From contig JBANAY010000003.1 of assembly GCA_037952775.1 (NCBI GenBank), positions 21,452,001 to 21,516,000 on the forward strand: a stretch of 64,000 nt of DNA, read 5' to 3'. The notes beneath the pieces are model-generated. The model ran no database searches. It was not told the DNA's origin and worked only from the letters and a program-made list of their open reading frames with translations. Origin of the DNA: Clonostachys chloroleuca. Lineage: Eukaryota; Ascomycota; Sordariomycetes; Hypocreales; Bionectriaceae. Position 1 is the first letter of the stretch. Each line of letters starts with the position of its first letter. Both the position numbers and the translations under genes were made by a program. Positions 19,767 to 30,161 of this stretch are shown piece by piece.

Positions 19767-21504
19767 TTAAACCTCGTATGGTTTGGCACCCTCTCCGAAT
19801 ATCAAATGAGGCTTCCGCTTTGCCAAGTCCAGGATGGTGACAGCAAAAACACCATTCGCCCAGGCAAACCAACTCCGGGTGTATTGGCTTGCACGGTCTA
19901 CGTCGATACTCTCATGCACAAGACCAAGCTTCGCCGAGTTCAAGACCAGATCAAGGCAGTCCTTGATCTCTTCGTCATCATCCGACGTTTGTGCTTGGAT
20001 TAGAAGACTCATCGGCCATGCGTTTCTCAACCCAATGTGCGGGCCTACATGCTGTCAGTACAGTTTACAATTAGGATGATTAGTGGGAAGAACGAACCTC
20101 CAATTCCTCTAAAGTCCCTTCCCTCCAGATAGTATGGGTTGCCTTGTTTCTCGAGAATCATCTTTCTTGTGTTCTGGTAAACTGGATCATCAGCGTCGCA
20201 AAAGCCCATAACAGGCAGCGCAAGCAGAGAGGGGTAGTTGGCATCATCCATCATAATGGAGGAGCCGTAGCCATCCACCTCGTACGCAAACACATCGCCG
20301 TATTTCTTATGCTTGACGATGCCGTGTTCCATAACACCATCTCGTAGCTGCGTGCTCCATTTCTCGAGCTCGGCGCTCAGGGCGGACTTGCCCGCCTTCT
20401 TGAGCACCTTGGACGCACGAGAGAGCTCAACGGACATCATGGCATTGGCTGGGATGAAGAACCCTAGAATCGTGGCATCATCGCTAGGCCTGAAGGCTGA
20501 GCGGACAAGCCCCGTCCCACTGTTCAAAGGGTTGCCAAGTCCTTGTAGGTTTAGGGTTTCTGTCCCTATGTTCGTGTTTCTTTGGAAAGTGTATTCGTTC
20601 CTAAGGTATTTTCCTGTTTTTGGATCAAATGCGGGCTGGGACTGCTGCTCTAGAACTTGGAGCAACGTCTTGACGGCTAGTAGCCAGCGTTGGTTGACGA
20701 AATCAGTTGACCCAGTGTGGTCGTAGAAATCATTGGCCAGCGCAAGGAAATGGCCCAGTGAGTCAAGCTCATACTTGCATTCAAAGACAAAATTCTGCTC
20801 ATATGCGGGATGGACCTTGTCGTCCTGGCCATTCGAAGCAATAGGCAGGTTACTAATTGGTGGAGGTTGGAAAGCGTTGCAGTACGGCGACTCAATCACA
20901 TACTCGGACTGAGTATTGATGGCCCCTAGAAGTAGTTGAAAGATTGCAGGGTCCTTCCGAGCCAATGTCTGGTATGGCCGTAGTTGGTTGGTAGAGTCTC
21001 GTAGCCATTCGGCGATGATGTCTCCGGTGATGATGAACGATTGAGGCCCCTTCCATGCGCCATCCTCCCCAAAGCTCTTCAATCCCCCGAAGCGGAAGAA
21101 TCCAGTACTCTTGCCATCGGTGTGAAATTTGACAGTCGTATCGGTCGTAGAAGGGAAGGCATTCTCGAATAGTCGGGCCAGGTCGCGGTCCTGAATGCGC
21201 GAGGTCACTTCGTCAATGACCCTCTCGATCTCATCGGAGTGGAAAGTTCGGCATCGTGGATCGGGACGCTGGAACGGCAGGCCAAGGGGTCCGGTGCTAA
21301 GAGGCCGACTGGACGCAATTAGCTGAGCTCATCATCGTCTGAGCTTGGAGAGAAGGGGCCATACTGTGGATATGCAGCGTACTGAGCATAGTCGGGGCAT
21401 GCTTCCTTGACACGGCTCAATGGATCCTGTTGGCCTGCAACACTGGGAAGCCATGCTGGGCCAAAGGCTACCAGCAGGCTAGCTGCCAGCATTCGCAAAG
21501 ACAT
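19767..21504 (-). CDS. Secreted GH125 exo-alpha-1,6-mannosidase
   Basis: Glycoside hydrolase family 125 enzymes remove terminal alpha-1,6-mannose from N-glycans or fungal mannan without a metal. Exons are 21504-21365, 21308-20098 and 20044-19767. The first intron (56 nt, GTATGG, branch GCTAAT, CCAG) joins CPDYAQYAAYPH to RPLSTGPLGLPFQRP; the second is 53 nt with a GTTCGT donor. Residues 1-24 (MSLRMLAASLLVAFGPAWLP...) are a signal peptide. Family landmarks include SFIITGDIIAEWLRDSTNQL (about 120-140), NFVFECKYELDSLGHFLALA, RSAFRPSDDATILGFFIPAN, DGYGSSIMMDDANYPSLLAL and GPHIGLRNAWPMSLLIQ. Total 542 residues, normal for fungi. Likely acts in the secretory path or outside the cell. Reads cleanly once spliced. 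Confidence 0.92.
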
Positions 21505-21884
21505 ATTCGGGTGATTCGCATGCGCAAGACTGCCTGCCTACGTGGCTCAGTCAGATGTGGTTGCAAGCAGTGCGAAACAAGTCGTAGCACAGGGGACGGG
21601 ATATCTTAGTGGGGCACGGTGTAAGAAGCTCCTGCTTTCCCCAGGTTTTAGTTCATCCACTTGATACCGTAATGGCTTGGCTTGGATTCCTAGTCCGAAC
21701 CTTGGACCGCTTAAACGCCGTAGTAGTATTCTTTACTTTCGAACATGTTGATTTTACGGGCTACCTTAGGTCTTACAAAAGAAAAACACAGGTCAACGCT
21801 AATTACAGAAGCAAATGTAAATATATACAGTCCTAGATAAATCATTTAAGTGGGTATAGGTTGTAATAGCGTGGGGTTAAACAA
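21505..21884. promoter_or_regulatory. GH125 promoter and ESA1 3' region
   Basis: 380 bases between two minus-strand genes. The ESA1-proximal half is AT-rich. No gene is supported. Confidence 0.4.
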
Positions 21885-23452
21885 CTACCAGCCCCAAGTT
21901 CTGCTGGAAGCTGTAAACACCGGCGGCTTCCATTGTATCCTTTCTGGGTCAATAACCCGCCTCTTCTTCGTCAATTGCTTCTCCCTCTGCTTAATGAGCT
22001 TTTCTGGGATGATGATTTTGTGGTCGCTCTTGTGATACACTTGCATCTTCAAAGCTTGAAGCGTATGCTCGACATCTTGTGTTGTCATGGCAAGCGCTGT
22101 CGAGATAGCCTCAATTGTCGCTTTCTCTTCTCGTTCATTGTATCCCATCAGAAGCTCGATAATGTTCTCCGACCAGAATTGACGATAACTGAGAAGACCC
22201 AAATCTGACAAGGGCTTCTCTGGCGAGCCGAGCTTCCCCTCGATCCTTGAGAGTTCGTAGGAAAACTGAATCAGGAGTCGACCGAAACCTTTTCGCTGGT
22301 ATTGCGGTAGCGTCAAAATACAGGCTACGTTATATCCATCCGCACTCTCTTTCTCTTTTGAGAAATACCCCACAAGATGGAATCCTTTGTCGCTCCTGAT
22401 TGTCATGACGTAGAACAGGAAAGGGTCGACATCATAATAGAGTGTCTTATGATCCAGGAACATTTTTGACAACAAGCAGAGGTTCCGGCACCATGTACGC
22501 TGTCTCCTTCCGTCAATCTCGAAGAAGGATATGTATTCGTCCCGGTAGATCTCGTTTCCAGGAGGATGTTGAAGAGTGCACTTCTTGCGATGCCTCACAA
22601 AGGAAAACTCGTCGCCATAATAACCCAGGCAAAACTCACAGATGTAGATAACATCTTCTAAGCTGAACACCTCTGGATATGGAGAGAAATACCAAGGGAA
22701 GAGGTCGTTCTTCCCGAATTGGACCTTGGAAATATTTCTGATTCTCGAGACCTCGGTGGGGTTCTGAGTCATTGAGCCGGACGTCCTCAGTTTCTCGATT
22801 TCGTCTTCGCGGCTGAATCCGTGACCATCCTTCTTCTCTTGCGATTCCTTGTCGTCGATGTCCATTTCCTCGCCCAGCCCGGGCGTCACACTAGCTTCCA
22901 CACTATCCGTTGTCTGAGTCTCGCCTTCGGGTCCAATCGATGCCGACTTTCGCTGCTCCTGTGACTCGACGAACTCTATAGCGCAACGGTTAGGTGCCAG
23001 ATCTGACTTATACGATGGGAGCGAGAGAAGGTTCATACCTGTCCATGGATGCGGTGTACTGGCTTCCGACACTGCGGATTGTTCTCGCTTGGTTGTAGGG
23101 CGCTTCTGCGCCTTTTTGGAGACTAGAGTCTTCTTGTTTGCCGGTGGCGCCTTCTTCTTCTGCTCCTTGGGCTTGTCCTTCTCTGGATTCGGCCATTCTA
23201 CGTCTTGGTTGAAATCGATTCGCGCCACAGGCACCCACTCGTCCAGACGCTTGTTGAAGTTATCGAAATTACAATAGAACTGCTTCCCACTCTTGGTTGT
23301 CTTGATGCTAAGAATCTCGGCGCGTCGGGGCTTGCCGTCTTTCTCGACCCAGGCAATGCAGCCGGAGATGATGGTGTCGGGTGTCGCGGGGCCCTTTTTT
23401 TGGGCGCATCCGATCCGACGGTGGCCTCTCCGCCTGGAGTGCTTACAGCCAT
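21885..23452 (-). CDS. ESA1: MYST histone acetyltransferase Esa1 (NuA4 catalytic subunit), with an apparent one-base deletion in an A run
   Basis: Catalytic subunit of NuA4, which acetylates histone H4 and H2A. From the ATG at 23452 the first codons give MAVSTPGGEATVGSDAPK; then the frame breaks at the T7 run 23395-23401 (A7 on the coding strand). One more A gives PKKKGPATPDTIISGCIAWV and the chromo barrel (about 20-90, YCNFDNFNKRLDEWVPVARI). A 63-nt intron (22976-23038; GTATGA, CCTAAC, ATAG) is in frame and open, so a retained form would simply carry 21 extra residues. The MYST domain follows: C2HC finger CEFCLGYYGDEFSFVRHRKK then C, YNVACILTLP with the active-site Cys, and the acetyl-CoA loop QYQRKGFGRLL. 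The C-terminus PERIQWKPPVFTAS is typical. Restored length is 501 residues. Divergent from REX4. Confidence 0.94.
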
Positions 23453-23777
23453 GATGGAAAGCCGTTGCGCGTGGAAGTTGTTGATGGATTTTGCAGATGG
23501 TGTGCTTTTAGAATGACCGGAGACGGAATCTCTGAATGTTGAACGTTTCGGAGGGGCGGCAGAATCTTATCGAAGTCTTGAGAACTATCTTATCGCAAAG
23601 GCGGTGAGAATGTTTCCGCGACTGATCTAAACCCCCTTAGGCTTAGCATTTCCGCCCACTTTAAGAATTCCATGTTGGCGTACTAAGATCATAAGAATAA
23701 TCCCCCAGTGTCAATAGGCCGACAAGAATATCATCCCCTAGATATAAAGAATGTCTTGGTAACAATTATCTAAAATT
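23453..23777. promoter_or_regulatory. Divergent promoter, ESA1 / REX4
   Basis: 325 bases between the two start codons. No TATA box or known element is obvious. Confidence 0.45.
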
Positions 23778-24761
23778 ATGGCAGAATTATCCTCGAATTG
23801 GAAGAAGCTGCAAGCTAAATTGAAAACTGAGTCTGCTGCAAAGCCCTCTTTGAAGCGAAAGCCAACAGAATCAACACCATCAGCCCCCAAAAGAGCAAAG
23901 AAAGCCCAAGCAACAGCTCAGAAATCATCCAACAAACCAGTGCCCAAAACCAAAAACAGAGCGAACCGTAATCATCAGCCCATGGGGGCAGTTCAAAGTA
24001 CCAGGATTGAGCAAGAGCCAAAACATGGCGTATCTCCCTCCCTGGCACTATGGGCCGCAGACAACGACATATCCGCTGAGGCGTTGGCCGAGGCGTATGA
24101 CCTCGGGGTCAAAGGCCACTCGATGATTACCCCTGCTACTAAGGATAGAGTTAATCACGGTCTTACGGAAGGGGTCGACATAGGCAAATACGTCGCCCTT
24201 GATTGCGAAATGGTTGGAGTTGGCCCTGGTGGTTATGAGTCTGCCTTGGCGCGTGTCAGTATCGTCGACTTCCATGGCAAGCAAGTATATGATTCATACG
24301 TCAAGCCAAAGGAGAGGGTTACGAATTGGAGGACCGAGGTAAGCGGCATCAGCACGAAGGAGATGAGATTCGCACGGGACTTTGAGGAAGTTCAAAAGGA
24401 TGTCGACACTATTCTTCAAAACCGCATATTGGTTGGTCATGATATCAAGCACGACCTTGAGGCTCTTAAACTGCCTCATCCTCCACGAGACATTAGGGAC
24501 ACTGCCAAGTACCCGCCTTTCAGAAAATATGGCAATGGGAGAAAACCTTCGCTACGAAACTTGGCCCAGGAAATCTTGAGCATAGAGATTCAAAGCGGTG
24601 CGCATTCAAGTGTTGAAGATGCTCGAGTCACCATGCTTCTGTTCCGTAAACACAAACCTGGGTTTGATGTCGACCATGCAAACCGGTATCCGACAGTTCA
24701 GAAAGGCAAAGGGGGCACCGGAGGAAAAGGAAAGAAGCCGAAATCCAAGCGAAAAGCATGA
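23778..24761 (+). CDS. REX4: RNA exonuclease 4 (Rex4), DEDDh family
   Basis: A 3'-5' exonuclease of the DEDDh superfamily linked to pre-rRNA processing (ITS1) in yeast. A single exon of 327 residues starting at the first ATG (MAELSSNWKKLQAKLK). The N-terminal 90 residues are basic and disordered and likely direct nucleolar localisation. The exonuclease domain spans about 132-295: Exo I ALDCEMVGVG supplies Asp and Glu, Exo II is ILVGHDIKHDLEAL, and Exo III is HSSVEDARVTMLLFRKHK with the catalytic His and Asp. The intervening WRTEVSGISTKEM and DIRDTAKYPPFRK are typical of Rex4/ISG20-like enzymes. The C-terminus is a Lys/Gly-rich tail. Length fits yeast Rex4 (289) plus tails. Shares a promoter region with ESA1 and converges with the APH-like gene. 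Confidence 0.93.
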   Translation: MAELSSNWKKLQAKLKTESAAKPSLKRKPTESTPSAPKRAKKAQATAQKSSNKPVPKTKNRANRNHQPMGAVQSTRIEQEPKHGVSPSLALWAADNDISAEALAEAYDLGVKGHSMITPATKDRVNHGLTEGVDIGKYVALDCEMVGVGPGGYESALARVSIVDFHGKQVYDSYVKPKERVTNWRTEVSGISTKEMRFARDFEEVQKDVDTILQNRILVGHDIKHDLEALKLPHPPRDIRDTAKYPPFRKYGNGRKPSLRNLAQEILSIEIQSGAHSSVEDARVTMLLFRKHKPGFDVDHANRYPTVQKGKGGTGGKGKKPKSKRKA

Positions 24762-25062
24762 GACTGTCATATTACCGAACAATACACCGCCATGCAGCCT
24801 TACCAAGAAAAAGATGAGCCATCTGGATTCCAGCTATGTTAGATGATAGCTAGACTGGCTTAAGCCATAAGTTCTTCAATGTCAAGTGATACCATATATA
24901 CCCACGATATTACAACAAATCTATTAAATGAATACCATTTTCCACGTTCCGACTACTGGCTGAAGGAGCTTATGCTTATTCTGGGCGGCGGGATGTTAAT
25001 ACATTCCCTATCATCAAATGAGCTGGGAAATGACATGAGAATCTATGGAGGCTGCATATATA
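24762..25062. other. Convergent 3' intergenic, REX4 / APH-like kinase
   Basis: 301 AT-rich bases holding two 3' ends. Nothing else is seen. Confidence 0.4.
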
Positions 25063-25920
25063 TTAGCCATTCATGTTCTCGAAGAAAGCGATTGCTCGTG
25101 AATCCAACTTCGGATATCTGGACAGGGAAAAGAAATCCAACCAAAACTCCTTGGCTTCTTTAAACTGTGGCATATACTCTTGTAGTAGAGTCTTCCAATC
25201 TTTGTCCTCCTGTCCCAGGCCTACGCTAGCCGAGGTAAATTCCCACCACACGGGAAAATAACCACCTGTCTCCCAATCGATAATGCCAGTGAGGTTACCG
25301 TTATCAACCATGATATTAACATTTGTCAAATCCCCGTGTGTGAATGTGTAGGGAGTTGCGACTGGCATCATCTCCTGAAGATGTTGACGAGCCTTTTTGG
25401 GAACATTCACAAGTGCCTTGTCTAGCTCAGCCCAGAGTTCTTGATCGCTACTAAAAGGACCATGAGGTGCGGTCGGGCCTGCTAGAAATAAGAAGGTGGA
25501 ATACACGGGTTCTCCCGTGAGGCTTTGAATCTGCGGCGAGTGGAGCTTTCGAAGCTCCGTGATGTAGTCGGCGGTTTGCTTTGCAATACGGCGCCTCTCA
25601 TCAGGAGACAATCTTGGCCAGGCGATATTTAGAGTTTCGCCAGTCAGCTTTTCATTGATGATGAAGTGACGCGAATTCTCGGACCAATCCTTCATAACAG
25701 TTGGAACGGGAAGGTTGGTGTGCTGCTTCAGAAACCTGAGGTTGCCAGCCTCGTAGTTGGGGGGCGCAATGGAACGCTCCTTGATTATCAATTGTGAGCC
25801 TACTGACCAAACCCCGCGATCATACATAGCATGAGTGAGCTTGACATGACTGTGATATCGGCATGCTGCTTGCCGGTCCGTAGACCAGCTGCATGCACTG
25901 CAGGGTCTGTCAGTCCCCAT
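25063..25920 (-). CDS. Aminoglycoside phosphotransferase/choline kinase-fold protein
   Basis: One intronless frame of 285 residues. The catalytic loop FTHGDLTNVNIMV and the metal-binding IIDWETGGYFPVWWE identify the APH/choline-kinase fold, a family strongly expanded in filamentous ascomycetes and mostly uncharacterised. The N-terminal lobe has MYDRGVWSVGSQLIIKER, with the ATP-contacting Lys, and FLKQHTNLPVP. The first 25 residues contain four Cys (CSACSWSTDRQAAC), a pattern seen in some members and unexplained. There is no signal peptide, so it is probably cytosolic. Neither substrate nor a role in drug resistance should be inferred: most fungal members have no known aminoglycoside activity. 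It is divergent from MCM6 across 371 bases. Confidence 0.85.
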   Translation of the reverse strand: MGTDRPCSACSWSTDRQAACRYHSHVKLTHAMYDRGVWSVGSQLIIKERSIAPPNYEAGNLRFLKQHTNLPVPTVMKDWSENSRHFIINEKLTGETLNIAWPRLSPDERRRIAKQTADYITELRKLHSPQIQSLTGEPVYSTFLFLAGPTAPHGPFSSDQELWAELDKALVNVPKKARQHLQEMMPVATPYTFTHGDLTNVNIMVDNGNLTGIIDWETGGYFPVWWEFTSASVGLGQEDKDWKTLLQEYMPQFKEAKEFWLDFFSLSRYPKLDSRAIAFFENMNG

Positions 25921-26084
25921 AGTTAAGCATGCGCTATGGTCCCTCGGTGGAATGACTAGGCATGTAAGGGGATCACTAGTCTATGAGCAGAGACGAAATT
26001 ATTCAATGAGTGTCACAGGGTATTCGTGGGTCGATGTCGTTGGTGGTGGCCAGCTCCCTTGTCTCCCCCCACCGAAGCCCCTCA

Positions 26085-26090
26085 ACGCGT
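26085..26090. promoter_or_regulatory. MCB box ACGCGT upstream of MCM6
   Basis: Perfect palindromic MluI cell-cycle box. In yeasts MBF binds it to switch on replication genes at G1/S; function here is inferred from motif, gene and the paired copy 23 bases on. Confidence 0.6.
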
Positions 26091-26112
26091 CGCGTCTGTT
26101 CCCGCGCCTCGG

Positions 26113-26118
26113 ACGCGT
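26113..26118. promoter_or_regulatory. Second MCB box ACGCGT upstream of MCM6
   Basis: Second perfect ACGCGT, 28 bases (start to start) from the first and 174 bases before the start codon. Two clustered copies are more convincing than one. Confidence 0.6.
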
Positions 26119-26291
26119 AAATTAGTTGCATCAATCCACCCAAATTTCTCGACCCCGACTTGCCTCCACTCTAGAAGATCATCCCAACTCAGCAATCCCG
26201 ATTGATTAGACCTTTCTCGTGGTGAATTATCAAGCCTAGAGAATAGGATATCTTTCGCTCCTACATTCACTCTAGATACGAGACTACTAAG

Positions 26292-29250
26292 ATGGCTGCC
26301 TCAAGCGAAGCCGGCTTTCCAATGTCGGATGCCCTCTCTCGAGGAGGAGCTACCCCCAGACGAGGGTTTCCATCCTCATCGTCAGCCAGACCCCGCGGGC
26401 CGCCGTCAGAGAACACCGGTGCTGCGAGTGAGTTTGACGGAGATGGATTTGCAGACGATCAGGTCCCCCGTAGTTCGAGGATACCTGACGCTGCCAATAT
26501 TCCTAAGATCGACGACAGGATTGGCATGATTGTCCAGGAGCATTTCGAGCAATTCCTTGAAGGGTATGCCTCTCCTCCCTGGACACCTTCTCAATTGTGT
26601 TCCTAACCTTCTATTAGTTTCGCTGAAGATCCTCTCTCGTCTGGCGCACCGACATCGAGCGCCGTTACCACCGATAAGTACTATATTGCCCAGATTAGGG
26701 GCATGCGAACATACCAACTCTCAACCATATACGTTGACTACAAGCACCTGGTATCATGGCAAAGTGGCAGCTTGGCCGATGGTGTTATCAATCAGTACTA
26801 TCGTTTCATCCCATTCATTACTGGTGCTCTGCACAACATGATCGCCAAGTATGAGCCCCAATACTTCCGCGAACATCGCCAGCCCACTGCTTCCACCCTG
26901 GCTACATCTGCCGCGAGTAACCTCGGATCGGCGAGCCAGTCCGAACCTTCCCAACGCAAAAACGAACATCAGCAGACGGATAAGCTCTTCTCCGTGGCAT
27001 TTTACAACTTGCCACTCGTCTCAAGAGTCCGTAGCCTCCGTTCATCCCACATTGGCCAGCTCCTTTCCATCTCAGGCACAGTTACGAGAACATCCGAAGT
27101 CAGGCCAGAGCTTTCGCTTGCAACCTTTGTCTGCGAAGCTTGCCGAACCGTTGTACCCAACGTGGAACAGACCTTCAGATACTCTGAACCAACACAATGC
27201 CCTAACCAAACCTGCCAGAACCGTTTTGCCTGGCAGCTCGATATTCGACACAGCACATTTGTGGATTGGCAGAAGGTCCGAATTCAGGAGAACAGCTCCG
27301 AAATTCCGACTGGCAGCATGCCTCGAACGATGGACGTCATCTTGCGAGGTGAGATTGTCGATAGAGCAAAGGCCGGAGAGAAGTGCATCTTCACTGGAAG
27401 TTTAATCGTTGTACCCGATGTGAGCCAGCTCGGTCTGCCTGGAAACAAAGTCACCTCAGTCCGTGATGATCGACGAGGAGATGATGCAGGAGGCAGCGGT
27501 ATCACGGGTCTGAAGGCTCTGGGTGTCCGAGATCTCACCTACCGACTTGCATTCCTTGCTTGCATGGTGTCCCCAGACACATCTGGCTCTGGCCAGTCCG
27601 GTGCTGATACTGCAGCAGAGATTATCAACGCCATGACCCAGAGCAACGCTACTGAGACTGAGCAATCTGCGGAAGAAGCACAAGCAACTGTGTTGTCAAG
27701 CATGAACAACGCCGAAATTGATGATCTGAGAGCTATGGTGCACGGCGATCGAATCTACTCTCGACTTGTCAACTCGATGGCCCCGATGGTATATGGGCAT
27801 GAGTACGTCAAAAAGGGTATTCTGCTTCAGCTCCTGTCTGGTGTGCACAAGACAACACCCGAGGGTATGCAGCTTCGTGGAGACATCAACATCTGCATCG
27901 TCGGCGACCCCTCCACCTCAAAGTCACAGTTCCTCAAGTACGTTTGCTCATTTGCGCCTCGTGCGGTCTACACCAGTGGTAAAGCTTCATCCGCCGCCGG
28001 TCTCACTGCCGCCGTAGTCAAGGACGAAGAGACTGGTGAATTCACAATTGAGGCTGGTGCCCTCATGCTGGCTGACAACGGTATCTGCGCCATTGATGAG
28101 TTCGACAAGATGGACATTGCAGACCAGGTTGCCATCCACGAAGCCATGGAACAGCAGACCATTTCCATCGCCAAGGCAGGTATCCAGGCCACGCTGAATG
28201 CACGCACCAGTATCCTCGCCGCAGCGAACCCCGTTGGCGGTCGATATAACCGCAAGACCAGTCTCCGCGCCAACATCAACATGTCAGCGCCCATTATGTC
28301 CCGTTTCGATCTCTTCTTCGTCGTCCTTGATGAGTGCAACGAACAGAGCGATCGCCATTTGGCCGAGCACATTGTCGGTATCCATCAACTCAGAGACGCG
28401 GCCATCGAGCCCGAGTTCAGCACAGAGCAGCTCCAACGCTACATTCGCTTCGCCAAAACCTTCAAGCCCGAATTCACACCCGAGGCCAAGGAGATCCTTG
28501 TGCAGAAGTACAAGGAGCTACGCGCCGACGACGCACAGGGCGGCGTTGGCAAGAACTCCTACCGCATCACTGTCCGACAGCTCGAAAGTATGATCCGTCT
28601 GTCCGAGGCCATCGCCAAGGTCAACTGTACCGAGGAGATCAGTCCCGAAATGGTCGTCGAGGCATACACCCTTCTGCGCTCCAGTATCATCTCCGTCGAG
28701 CATGACGATGTCGAAATGGACGGTGACGAGGAAGATACTCAGGAAGAGGCCGAAGCTCTGCGTCGTGTTGCCGAGGAGAACAGCGCCGCGGCAGACCGAG
28801 ATGGTGAAGACTCACAGGGAAGGAAGAAGCTGAAGATCACATACGACAAGTACATCAAGATGGTCAACGCATTCGTTCAGCACATCAAGAATGACGAGAC
28901 AGCCAGCGGTGACGGTATCGAGGGCGGGGAGCTCATCAATCGCTATCTGGAAGAAGTGGAAGCAGAACTGGAGAACGAGGAAAGTTACGAGACGGAGAAG
29001 ACGCTGGCCAATATGGTTCTCAAGAGAATGGTCAAGGTACGTAATAGAAGAACCCACCGCAGCCCCCCCAGTCTTCGGCTACTCTGGTCAGATCGATGGA
29101 CACTGACCTTTCAATCTACAGGACAAGATTCTTATGGCCCTTCGCGGAGAAGGTTTAATGAGCGACGACACTGCAGGCGAGGGATCGTCTGCCGCAGCTG
29201 CAAACATCATCTATGTCCTGCACCCCAACTGCGCAGTTGAAGAGTTTTAA
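26292..29250 (+). CDS. MCM6: DNA replication licensing factor Mcm6
   Basis: One of six subunits of the MCM2-7 replicative helicase. Exons 26292-26563, 26618-29036 and 29122-29250, with introns of 54 nt (GTATGC, CCTAAC, TTAG) and 85 nt (GTACGT...ACAG). The total is 939 residues, in the range of fungal Mcm6. MCM6-specific wording includes MRTYQLSTIYVDYKHL, GTLIVVPDV-like GSLIVVPDVSQL, LGVRDLTYRLAFLACMV and SYRITVRQLESMIRLSEAIA. The zinc finger has Cys pairs in CEACRTVVPN and CPNQTC (about 263-290). The AAA+ core has Walker A GDPSTSKSQFLK (about 520), Walker B CAIDEFDKMD (about 580) and the Arg finger SRFDLFF (about 655). The C-terminal winged helix ends in HPNCAVEEF on the last exon. An acidic insert (about 795-820) precedes it. 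All catalytic motifs are intact. Confidence 0.96.
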
Positions 29251-30161
29251 GCGAACTGTGTGTTTTATTAGCTGGTGTCAATTTGACTTCCAAGGGAATT
29301 CCAATTCCCGAGCGAGGATTGTTCTATGATAATGCAACCACGGTGTATGATGAATGTCAACTGTCTGGTAGAGTTGGGGGGAGGGGGGTTCAAGGAGTCT
29401 GGAGTTCAACCAACCATATGGCGGGCTTTTTCATTTTCTTTTAGACACAAATTTGTAGAGTTTGCGATGAATGGTTCTCCGTTTTTGCCATTTTGATTGT
29501 TTATTTTTCTCGTTTTCGATATAGAACACATTTAATCAAAAGAAAAGTGTAACCCTCAGAGTCCAAATATTCGAAACGATAGGCCAGGGCGTAGAAATCA
29601 TGTTACTCAACATAACACACGCAACCACTGCAGGTTTCACAACCTTCATACAGCGATTAGCGTATAGTAATAAGGGGGGAAACCTATGATGATGATAAAT
29701 TATGTTTTCCTCATCTGGAATCTTTGTCGATGGGGGGAACAGGTCGTGTTGTTCCTGGAGCATATCCTTGGGTTACATGGGAACTGTATAACTCACTTTA
29801 TGCCCCGAGCCACATCGCTCAGCAAATTGCGGGAGGTTGACAGGCAGAGGCTGCCAAGGAGCAGAGGTTGAGCCGATGGTTCTCTAAATTATAAAGACCA
29901 TGCACTGTACAAACTGTGTTCATCTGAGAGACTTGCGCAAATGTCACTTTACCTGTGATCTATAAGCAAAACCGCAATACTGCCGCAAGGTCCCGAGCTT
30001 CCCAGCTGGGAAACTCCAAGCCTGCCTCCATGACGATCAAATTCAATCCTTTAGATCTGAACAATACTTTTTCCCTATGTAAGATTTTATCTATATTTTC
30101 TCCCTACTGTATCACCATCGATGCTCACTTCGTCATGATCCCGTCACAGAAAATGAAACTC
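29251..30161. other. Convergent 3' intergenic, MCM6 / ribose-5-phosphate isomerase
   Basis: 911 AT-rich bases with several T and A tracts. It should hold two 3' untranslated regions. No coding bias, RNA gene or repeat is visible. Confidence 0.4.

Larger units (their letters stand above)
25921..26291. promoter_or_regulatory. Divergent promoter, APH-like kinase / MCM6
   Basis: 371 bases. The half near MCM6 carries two perfect ACGCGT boxes, listed separately, about 205 and 175 bases before the MCM6 ATG. Confidence 0.55.

Noticed and set aside
25063..25920. Antibiotic-resistance gene
   Set aside because: The APH fold is common in fungi, usually with unknown substrates; nothing here shows drug modification.
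26292..29250. Identification as MCM5
   Set aside because: First impression from the MCM core, but the length (939), LGVRDLTYRLAFLAC and SYRITVRQLESMIRLSEA are specific to MCM6.
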